Shown piece after piece: positions 46,551 through 56,410 of a DNA stretch of 64,000 bases; positions within the stretch are counted from its first letter, which is position 1, and each line of letters starts with the position of its first letter. The DNA lies in the NCBI GenBank assembly GCA_964036155.1, contig OZ038422.1, positions 69,215,201 through 69,279,200 of the forward strand. The letters run 5' to 3'. The stretch comes from Diploscapter coronatus (taxonomy: Eukaryota > Nematoda > Chromadorea > Rhabditida > Rhabditidae). The notes beneath the pieces were generated by a model that saw only the letters and a list, made by a program, of their open reading frames with translations, had not been told where the DNA came from and searched no databases. The translations under genes were made by a program, and so were the position numbers.

Positions 46551-49423
46551 TCAACCGGACACAGACATGCGCTCTATTCGCTCGTTGCCGCGCAGATAGG
46601 CCAACAACGGCTTGAATGTTGTGAATCGCACGGACAACTGCAAAGATCGAGTTTGATTCTTCGATATAGTTAGAGAAAAAAAACATTTTCTACATTCTAT
46701 TGCGACTAACTTGATGAAGTTTTCATGCATCCAACGCAATGAAGAATCCAAGCGAATATATCTCGGTAGAAATAATTTCTCACATCCTTTTCAATTTTGA
46801 CGACAGCCCCGCAATTGTCCATATTTCCGTAGTTTGGGGCACTAAAGATGGTCAGCATTCTGCCGCACGGTGTGAATTGGTAGCCGCCGGAGAACATCTG
46901 AAGTGGTAACTTCCTAGTGATCAACATCAATGTGAAAAATAAAAGATTATTCTCATTCAGCAGTTGAAATCCCTGAACAATTTTCCACAGCTCACTCATC
47001 GATCTACAACAAAAACTGAGATGGAATCAACAAATACCAGAAGATGGAGACAATACTAGTACTTCCAATTTCTCTAAATCGCATTTATAATTGTTAGCAG
47101 CCAACGAATCAATCGGTTCGATCAGTAAGTAAATATTATGACGAGAAAATAAAGACACTCATAGATAACAAAAGTGAAGAATGAGGCAAGCTAAAAATTC
47201 TCATAAACACGACCTTGCAAGCTTTATTCTTTGGGGATGCCCTGAATTTACCTTAACTATAGGCAGAGAAAAAGAAGTTTTTGTCTCTCGTTTTTCCTCA
47301 CTATTTTTACTCTTCACTATCTTTAAAGGATAGGGTTCATAAGGCCGTGCATATGATGTTTTTAGTTTCATTGTTTAATTCCAAAATTCTTACTTCCTGA
47401 CAAATCTGATGTCCCCTGATAACCAAGTCGATGGAGAATTTATCGCAGAACTTGACGATGGCCTTGCAGTCGAAGTTGAATGAAATGCCTCTGGGTGACA
47501 TCGACCAATCGGGACAGGACGTCTTCAGGCAGTTCTCGGGAGTCTGAAGAAACACAAAAATTGAGATTGCAAGAAAAAATCTACAAAATCGTTAAAAATT
47601 GGCTGCGTAATATTCCCTCCTAAAATTGTAATTTTTCTCCTAATCACTATTTCTCACTTGTTTCTTTCTCTTCCGTGCTTTGGGAAGAAGGATTTCTTCC
47701 AGAGGAAAAGATTACGAAGCCACAGTTTAAAAAGAAGAAAAAACGCAGTGTTATCAAATTTTAAAAAATATATTAATCCTTAAAAAATGCAACTGAATTT
47801 CAAAACCATGAATTTAGGACTGACCACATTGACCTGCTTCAATGGATCGGCCCACACCAAGTCGCAGAGCAGTCCGAAGGGCGGAATCACTGTTGGACGT
47901 GGTATCTGAAAGAAGTACAACCATCTAGCAACTTGACATTATTGTGATATACAAAGGGTGTTAAGAAAAAGGTGATTAGACAAAAGCAAGTTATAAAATT
48001 ATTTGGGATGTTAGACTCACTTTGTTGATATCATCGAGCGTTTCGATGTGAGGCGAGATGCCACCCGAAATAAACTACAAGATTTCTCAATTGATTTTCT
48101 AGCAACAAACCGTGCATTGCCAGAATAGCGTTGTCGATGAGAGCACAGACGGGCAGGTGGTTGAACATCGTCATGAAGTGCATCCAGACCTCAACAATAG
48201 AAATTAGAAGGTTTAGAGTTGAGAATTCCAATTATTACCATTTCGCCATACTGCCCGTATTTTGCATAGCACTCATCGAATAGCCCATAGAGCAGCGACG
48301 TGTTGTAGTCCTCGTGATTGCCTCTGAACATCCATTTTAAAACTTTCAGATTTTTATTCAAAGTTTCAATGAAACAAAAAGTGGACTTCTCGGAGAAACT
48401 AAGAAGAAGAATCATGTGTCTGTTTTCCTTTCGGTGAAAAAATATGTTGTTTCATATTGTTAACCCAGTTCAAAAAGCTGTAAATTTGATGAAATTCTTT
48501 CATTTTTAGTTAGAGTCCCATAGTTTTGGCGATAAACCTGAGCATGAAGATCCTATTGGGATGCTTGAGTTTGAGACTGGCGAGCAGAATGATGATCTCG
48601 ACGCCCTGCGTGCCTCGATCCGCATAGTCGCCCAGGAACAGGTAGTTCTGTCGATAGGGATGGCCGCACTTCGAGAATATGGCTCGCAGATCGCAGAACT
48701 GGCCGTGCAGGTCCGCAACCACGAAAATCGGCAACTGGTCCCTGAAATAAGATTGATCATCAACATTTCGCGCGTTTTCTAGTGAAGATACTACCTTTTC
48801 GAGAATGTGGAATCGGAACCAAAGATGATAATTAATTTAACAATGCGGAATAACTTCTGACGAAGCTTGGCAAAATGTAAAAGAAAAACTGACCTGGAAA
48901 TACGAATGAGGTTGGACTGTTTGAGGAATAGATTGCAGGCCTTGAGAGTGACGAGGCGGATTTCGTCTGGAGTCACAGAAGCTGTCATTTCTCGAATCGG
49001 CATGCCTCTGCAATCCACAGTTCATTATGCTGGTTGGTCCCAAAATCTGCCTACTCGACGACTTTCTGCTGAGCAGCGAACAGTCGTTGAATGATCCTAT
49101 CGATGTCCGACTCCGTCGCGTCTATGCCGGCCGATAGTTGGATGTTGCATAATTCTGAACCACAAAATTGGAAAATGAAAAAATCGAAGAGACCAAAACG
49201 AATGATGAAAAATGGACGTCAAAAATCATTACTCAGGAGTTCATTTCCTGACTGTCTTCTCACTCCACTTTTCCTACGTTATTTCTTTCTTCGTCAATTT
49301 TCACATTGCCCGTCGTGTTTTTTTTTTTTTTATTTTTTCAAATTTTTGACAAATTTTGCGCAATTTCGAGCAGGATCTCGTACCTTCGTCTGCTGTAGAT
49401 TTGCTTTTCAAATCATCTGGCAT
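46551..49423 (-). CDS. divergent PP1-like serine/threonine phosphatase
   Basis: Phosphoprotein phosphatase of the PP1 group, of the divergent kind often expanded in nematodes. Exons join from ATG 49423 ([13 protein letters not shown]) to a stop at 46551, about 360 residues. The metal-binding and catalytic motifs are in order: VADLHGQF (Gly of GDxHG is Ala, Asp and His kept), [53 protein letters not shown] and [12 protein letters not shown]. The active-site Asp, His, Asn, Arg and Tyr positions are therefore retained, while GDYVDRG has Ala for Val and RAHQ is RGHQ. One junction is faulty: joining the AMH exon to [15 protein letters not shown] requires an intron of 46 bp ending TTTCGG instead of TTTCAG (right side near 48066). 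If that intron is not spliced at GG, the frame breaks, so the gene could be a recent pseudogene or the base an error or allele. Confidence 0.8.
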
Positions 49424-50247
49424 GGCTTTGCGAGTTTATGTGAAGTTGACTGATTCTGGACAGTGCACGGATGTTAATGATTTGAGATTTTTCTATGTTT
49501 TTACACTATTCGATGCAAATTTTGTCTCGATTTTTAGATGTTTGCTTCATTTTTTGTTGAAGATTTCATGCTTAGATATGTATTCATTTTTTCACTTTTG
49601 GGTATATTTTCAATTCATGTTGGATTCGGATAGTACCTACGAGAAGACGCTAACAACAAATGGAGGCAAAGCTGAACCTTCTCTCACCCGAAATAGACTA
49701 ATCCAGATTAAGATTGATATTCCCTATCTTTGCGTTTTAGTAAGGTTCTCAATTCAAGCGATCCAAAGATATAAGTTTTCGATTGTTTATTATTCCTTTC
49801 AGAACGACTTCATCTACAATCTATAATTACTACCAAAACAAAATCATATATGCGTAGAATCATTAATCAGCACATTGTGCACAATCTAATCAGTAATAGG
49901 AAATTTTAAAATTATTAGAAATGTTATGCACAAGATCATTGCGATCATAACGTTCGAATCTAAATTTGTGTGAAATCCAGATACAAATTATGGATGGACA
50001 GTGAAATTGATGAAGAAATTTTGAACATTATGATGTAGAAAGAATATTGTATGTTTTTAGCCGAAATGGTAATAAATATAACGTTACCTAACTGCACTGT
50101 ATTAATGCTTACATCAAAATAGAGCATAAGATAGTGATGAGATCATAGACTAGTGAGTAACGATAGACAGAATGAATCGACTGACATGAAAACGAATTCT
50201 GGCTATTTGCCCGCTTAGAATGTCCTACAAGATTCTACGGACTAAGT
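49424..50247. other. intergenic region, no supported gene
   Basis: A T-rich plus-strand frame of 156 codons (49356-49826) overlaps the phosphatase first exon in antisense and carries no motif, so it is not called. The remainder is AT-rich, containing the phosphatase promoter side and the 3' flank of the secreted-protein gene. Confidence 0.4.
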
Positions 50248-53200
50248 TTATAGGAACGTCACTCTTGAAGGAGGCCGTGGTATGGAAGATAGGACGCATT
50301 TGCAGTCGGGCAGAAGGGCATTTCCGAAGTTGTGACAATTACGGCACCTGAAAGGAGTTATCAGATATGATGAAAATGATAAACTATCTCACATGAGATA
50401 ATCAATCATATTTTTCGCTCCTACCTACATGAGCGTTTTATTACTAATCGAGTCGAACAGAGAGAAGTTCGAGAATCATAATTTCTTCGCATCGAATTTT
50501 TCAAGAAATCGACGAAGAATAAGAAACAATTGTGGAGATTTTTAAAATTAATTTAAGGAAAATCTTTTCTAGATTAGTTTCATGTGATCTCAATCTCAAA
50601 TAACTTATTTTCATAACGCTAAGATAGATTTACAACAATTAGGTTATTTTTCCTCTAGCGCGAAGTGTGCGATACTTTTCAAAAGTACGTATTTGGTGCG
50701 AAGAAAAGTCGATACTCTATAGATGATCCATTATTTCGTCGTTTTCTTCATTGAACTACTAACAATAAGGATGTAAAGATATTTTAAGTTTTACTATGAG
50801 TACGGAACTAACCATTTGAGGTTGAATACATCGGTGCACTGGTTAGTGAGAAAGTCATAGGCGCACCCGAGAACTTCGAGAGAAGTGTTAGCTGCTTGAC
50901 CGTTCACGAACTAAACGCATTCATGAATTGAACACCAAGTGCTGGAAAACAATGCTCGTTTACCTCGAAATTATCGGCTGGATTAGTGACTGAAGGAGTG
51001 ACGAATAATTGCTGAAAAGGGGACATTTAACTTGTTCTGGTCAGTCAAATAAAGAGACAACAAACCGGCTGGTTGATTCCGACCTGAGTAAATTGCGATT
51101 GGGTCAATTGCGGTTGAGGATTTTGAGTGGGCGGTAATACGATTGGAGGGAACTTCAAATGGAAACTGATACTATGGTTTAAGAAGATGAATCTACCGGA
51201 ATGATAGGCTGGATGGCTCCTGCAGATCCCTGGTTCCGGCCGGTGCCAGCGAGCGGAGTTTGACCGTTCCCATTTTGTGTTGGTTGAGGAGACATATTGA
51301 TAGTTGCAGGAACAGGAGAAAATGGCTGCAAAATAGCTGGTTGAGGATGAGGCTGGATTGATCCGGAGGAAATTGCAGCTTGATGAGGTTGAGATGGAAC
51401 TGGCGTTGATGAAGGGAGCACAAATCGAGGCTCAGAACTTGGAGAAATTGGAGGAGAAATCGACGAGGCGGGCATAGAAAATTGCTAAATTAAAAGTTTT
51501 TTAAACATCTTTTTCTTTAAAATTAGTTTTTAGGATTGTAAGACTAATTTTAGATTTAATGAAGATAGTGAAGACAAAATTGTTCGCTTAATTACGATAC
51601 TAGAACTCATAGAAAAGAGTTTGTATTGAAACTAACCTGATGGAAGTTGGGCATTGCTGAGACAGAATGAACAGGAGAAGGTGAAGGCATCCGTGGAGTT
51701 TGTGGAACAGGGTATTGAGTTGAAGGTTGACGAGGTGGAACAAAAGTGGAGGCGATGTTAGTTCCTGGTGAAGCGGGAGAGCGGACAATGGAATTGGAGT
51801 GAGAGCCTGACGGTGGAGATGCTACGGACGAAACGACAGACGTCTGAACAGGTACTTATAAAACAAAATTGAAGAATTATGTAATGCCTGATTGATTATA
51901 GCGGCCGCAATTTCTTCCGGCGTTTTGTCTCTCTTCGCATTCGGAATTGGTGTTGTCGTTTCATGTCGTCGTACGGACATTGTAGTCCTCTCCATCGAAC
52001 GAGCTAGCTGTAATTTTACCTTCTAAACGCCCTTCTACAGGATGCGCCGACGACTCATTTTAAGTCACTTCATGATTTCAAAATAGTAGCGAACAAAAGT
52101 TTGGAGCATGCCAGGTATTTAACTGATTTTATTTCTGGATTTTTTATGACCCAACTATAACGAAACTTGGCAGACTATTGTTACCCGATTTCATCTCCTA
52201 ATCTACAGAATTTCAAGAAAATCGCTTCAATATAATCAAAATATGGAGTATTTCATGATTCATCAATTGTTCCAAACTTTTACGCGCAACCCCATGATTT
52301 TTCATGGAAAAATATAAATCTATCGAAACCCAGATGTGAGTGTATTGATAGCTAGCGTTATTATTATCAAGAACGGATGCTATTATAGCCGTTTCGGGTC
52401 AAATTTATACTAATTTCTAATCTGAAATAAACGAAAACCAAGCAGCAATTATGAAATTATGGTGCACTCTATTATATTAGGACCATACTAATTTTCAAAA
52501 TAGAGTTGAAAATGATTTCTCCAGCAAGAAAATTTCTATTATTTGTTCCAATTGTGCTTATTATTTCCTTACCTGCTCAGCCTCTTCCTCTGTGATCTTC
52601 GCATCGTCGAGCAATTTTCCTTCATTATGCTTGTCTTCGTCATAACTGAATGCAATCACTTGTTGAAGTTCTGAAATTTATCAATATACGAGCATTTCAT
52701 TGAAAAAATAACCTTTAGCCGATTGTGCCCTCCTTCCGAATCTACCAGTCGATCGAAACAATCTGGCTACCGGATCTATTCCAGTTTCTAAACTGATCTC
52801 TTGTCTGCAATCAGCTATTAAAGTGATATCACCTGTATGCGATGCATGCATTGTCGGTACGTTTCTAAAGACACGAGAATGCATCCGAGCTAATTTACGA
52901 TGTCGGTGTTGATGTGGCAAGGGCTGATCTCCTAATCGAGGAAACGATGCTGCCCGTACTTGGATTTGATTGGGGTGATATGCCTAAATGACGTGATAGT
53001 TCTTTGGCCATCTTCACATCTTCTCTCAATTGACAATACCAATGTATCATTTACAAATTGTAAATTTTGCAATGACTACGGTGCAACTGAAGATTATCGA
53101 TTAGAGTTAAAATTTTCTTGATCTGATATGATGCTTTTAAACACGTTGCAATCGTGACCGTAATGCACTAACAGCAAGCAATCACTTACATCTCGATGAA

Positions 53201-53285
53201 CTCTGTATCGAAGTGAAGATATCGGTTGAGGTGGAGTCTTTGCGAATATTAGAGGCAGCAAAATCGATGCCCAGAGAGACCTCAT
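50248..53285 (-). CDS. secreted Pro/Ser/Gln-rich protein with cysteine-rich tail
   Basis: Not recognised as a known family. Exons join in phase from ATG 53285. A signal peptide (MRSLWASILLPLIFA) leads to a basic His/Arg-rich part (PHQHRHRKLARMH). Then an alpha/charged part follows (HTGDITLIADCRQEISLETG, VIAFSYDEDKHNEGKLLDD, TPEEIAAAIINQA). A long low-complexity region rich in Pro, Ser, Gln and Thr spans the exons at 51640-51840, 51195-51479 and 51064-51155. The C-terminal exons (50820-50915 and 50248-50345) form a compact cysteine-rich module (LEVLGCAYDFLTNQC, KWCRNCHNFGNALLPDCKC) with seven Cys. This layout suits an extracellular matrix or cuticle-associated protein. No membrane anchor is seen. 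The next gene to the right is also a secreted, low-complexity, Cys-module protein, but the modules are not obviously homologous. Confidence 0.75.
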
Positions 53286-53835
53286 AGGGGAATGAAATCT
53301 GAAAGAGAGGAGGGATATTAAGTGGAGAAGAGGGAATAAACTGGACAGCAGAAGTCGAGAAGAGGGATTTTAAATGAAGAAGAAGAAGAAGGAAGAGGAT
53401 AGTGGAAAGAGGACTGTAAAGTAGAAAATAACTGCAGAACAGGGGATTTGGTTAGAGATCATGACAGGGCGGAGGTCAAAAGCAAAACTGATGTAAAGTG
53501 TAAAGAGATAAGACTGTTTAAATCACTATTGATTAGTTATGTTTAGGAATTTTATCTAGTAATTATTTGTGAGCATGGTTGTGTGTAGTTTGTGAAAGAA
53601 AATTGGATTCAACCTCAGAAGACAGCTTGCAAAGGTCGGACACGTCTGACTACTCTATAGTACGAATAAAAATGAGGGAGGAAGGAAGGAAGATTAAAGT
53701 AAGGAGAAATAGCATCGTGGTGCATTCGACACATACAAACTGTCACTTCATAAGAATTATTGAAGAACAGGTTAGGCTAGTAGCCGATTCTGGCTTTCTC
53801 GATAAACATCATATATTCAAAATCTAAACAGCGCC

Positions 53836-53932
53836 TGAACCCAAGAAACCTTCGAAAGCTTCCTATAAGAACCTTTCCCCGCTGGGAATTCCCATAGGAA
53901 AGGTTCCGAGAGTTTCGTAGATCATCCGGGCA
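53836..53932. mobile_element. diverged copy 2 of the 99-bp MITE
   Basis: Shares with the 32.4-kb copy the right end GGTTCCGAGAGTTTCGT, the outer ATCCGGGCAC, and the internal CTATAAGAAC near the left arm. The two ends within this copy no longer match perfectly, so it appears older. Confidence 0.6.
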
Positions 53933-54375
53933 CATACCTTCTACTTGTGAATATCGCGATAAATTCAACTTCTTGTGAGATTTTTCCTCTTTTCAAGTTT
54001 GCACCTAGATCAACACAATATTCAATGGAGAAATCATGTAGACGATTAAAAAAATAAGCTGTAAGCTGGATAGTGAAAGCAGTTTTGACACAAATAAGGA
54101 TGGAAGAGTAAGTTAGAATGGAACTGTAAGAGGATCATCTGAAGTGGGCAGGGATTATGATCTGAAGGATTTCAACAGACTAAGGATTTTGCCAGTCTGA
54201 ATACAAGACTATCTTTGTCTTATAGAGATCCGTAATATTTTGTGATTGTTTATGAGGACAGCAGACATATCTACGAAGAAGAAAGTTGGACTGCGAATTC
54301 TAAAGCAAATGGCTGTCCGCGGTCTGTCAACGCTCAATAAATTAGTGCATTGTTTCGATGAACTCAATTCTCTCT

Positions 54376-54490
54376 AAAGATTTCTTGGCAAGCATTGTTT
54401 CAAAATTCTGTAACCCATTTCTTATAGCCACAGATCCCCTATATAAGAAATGAGTTTCAGAATTTTGAAAAATCTCCGTAAGAAATCCTT
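54376..54490. mobile_element. 115-bp inverted-repeat (MITE-like) element
   Basis: The left arm begins AAAGATTTCTT and the right arm ends AAGAAATCCTT. The inner arms TTTCAAAATTCTG and CAGAATTTTGAAA are perfect complements, with a further CATTTCTTATA / TATAAGAAATG pair. Together they make an almost complete hairpin with a loop of about 15 bases. No coding capacity. Confidence 0.6.
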
Positions 54491-55313
54491 AGGCGAAAAA
54501 TAAAATTGCAAAGAGAAAAATAGTACGTGTTAGTGAAGCTAGAAAATTCAGCTCTATGCACCGCTTGACAGGCCGTGTGTCTTGATAGTTTCGAAAAGAA
54601 ATGCAAAATCTTCCAGATAGCTTATAACAGCTAGAAAAATGCTAACTTTTTCAGCATGATTAACAGACCAAATGGAATTCAAAATTAAGGAATCGGAGTA
54701 GGATTTTAAGTTTAGTTTTCTCGAAAGTAAGATCTGAATTTTGCATCCCTAATAATGAATTAACTTGAATTGATTTAATTCGTGCTAGCAATTTTGAACG
54801 ATTTCGATTAGAAGACAAATCTGACTATTAGATTCAGGTGTAAACAGTAACGATGCAATATGTCATATCGCGAGGAAAACAGATAAAATTCTAAAGTAAG
54901 TATCATCGTTCATGCTTTCTGAGTTTTTCTAACTACGAATGCATCCAAAAGCTAAAAATGGTGTGCGAATAATAATTTTCCAACTACATACATTGTTCCT
55001 CTCATTTCTCATCGTTCAACCCCAAAGACTGATTTTCTCAACATAATGTACAGAGCTTTGGGGATAAATCACAATCTCGGGGCACATGGAAGGAATGATG
55101 AGAACTGAAATATAAGTAATGTTGTATCCGTTGATTTACTACTACTCTCATACGATTTTTTTAGTTTTGAATTGCATTCGTAGCAAGGAAAAATTCAAGA
55201 AATCGTGAACGATATGACTATCTCAGACATGACATCAGTATTATCAGACATCTGCAAATATGCATCTCAGATTATAACACAAAGTAGAAAGTAGATTTGA
55301 TTAGATTAGAGAT

Positions 55314-55336
55314 TTACATTTACATTTACATTTACG
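55314..55336. repeat. (TTTACA)n run
   Basis: About four TTTACA hexamers in intergenic DNA. It resembles an interstitial telomere-like repeat only superficially; TTAGGC, the usual nematode telomere unit, is absent. Confidence 0.6.
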
Positions 55337-55814
55337 GTTAATCGAGTGAATAGCCACGAAATAACCTTCCCTATCTTACAAAAATAAATCGATCATGCAT
55401 GAAAAACACATGTCGTAAGCAAAATAAATATCTCTTCATTCTCTGATAAAATCTCTGAATTTAAGATAAATTATGCAACATCACAAGAGAGAGGTGAAAT
55501 ACACGTCTGGGGCAGTGGAATTGATTGGGAATCTCATTGATAAATCAGATGATTGGAAAGGGCATGAAGAGAATTAGTAAAATTGGACAGAAACATCTAC
55601 TACTTATGCAACAATAACGAATTACGACAGGACAGTGGGGAAAGCGGTGGAAAGAAGATGAAGAAGTGAGAAAATTCGAAATGAGGTCAGAAGAAAAGCT
55701 AGGGAAAATAGCAGAGATGGATGAACACGATGGAATGAGAGAGGATAAAAAAAGCAAGCAGCATCTCGAGAGCGAGATTGGACCTATTAAATCCTCAGAA
55801 TCTGAATCTATGTT

Positions 55815-55925
55815 TCACAGCAATTCGTAAATGACGAGATCTATCTTTTCTCGCACTATTTCTCTCTACTTTCTTCCTCTTCCCTATCTCTAACTATAGG
55901 TCTCGTCATTTACAAATTGCTGTGA
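55815..55925. mobile_element. 111-bp MITE-like element with ~24-bp inverted ends
   Basis: The left end TCACAGCAATTCGTAAATGA and the right end, read in reverse complement as TCACAGCAATTTGTAAATGA, differ by one base over 20 and continue with ACGAGA. The centre is a pyrimidine tract. No clear target-site duplication was seen. Confidence 0.65.
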
Positions 55926-56194
55926 TTCACAAAAAAAATCGATAAATGGAGATGAATTGGATTCCAGAATTTGAAAGAGACATTGTTACGTGAGAGACTA
56001 GCGTATTCAATGACACTTCGGAGATGGCAAAAAGGAAAAGCAGATACATAAAAGAAAGAAGCAGGAGATAAAAGCGAAGGGAGTGAGGGTGGGGTCGAAG
56101 ACGCCTTTGGCAGGGCATGGCTAGGGACAAGAAGGGGACGACACTGTCCAGTCACCAAATAGAGGTTGTGGTTGTGATGGAGCGGGTTTAGACA

Positions 56195-56235
56195 GATGCA
56201 GAAACAGAAACAGAAACAGAAGCAGAAGCAGACAG
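56195..56235. repeat. (CAGAAA/CAGAAG)n hexamer run
   Basis: About six CAGAAA or CAGAAG hexamers in a purine-rich block just downstream of the Lustrin-type gene's last exon. Similar CAGAAA-type wording occurs at 33115-33140. Confidence 0.7.
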
Positions 56236-56410
56236 ACCAGAGAGAAACGGGGCAAGATGAAAATAAGCAGATGTAAGATCTGATAGTGAGAAGGAAAACA
56301 ACGGCGATGATTGTATAAGGTTATAAGTTTAGGGATTAATTAGGTCAAAACTTTCGTCTAGGAATATATTTGACTCTGACTCAACTTCCCCAAGAGCTCG
56401 ATGTCATAGT

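Larger units (their letters stand above)
53286..56410. other. 3.1-kb intergenic region with purine-rich blocks and MITE-like repeats
   Basis: No exon chain found. It contains purine-rich plus-strand blocks (53300-53480, about 55500-55760, 55960-56280), a TTTACA hexamer run at 55314-55336 and a CAGAAA/CAGAAG hexamer run at 56195-56235. Three inverted-repeat elements are listed separately. The promoter of the secreted-protein gene lies at its left edge. Confidence 0.5.

Noticed and set aside
49356..49826. 156-codon plus-strand frame
   Set aside because: T-rich, antisense to the phosphatase first exon, no motif and no splice structure.
55314..55336. Telomere-like TTTACA repeat
   Set aside because: Only about four units and not the nematode TTAGGC unit; treated as a simple repeat.
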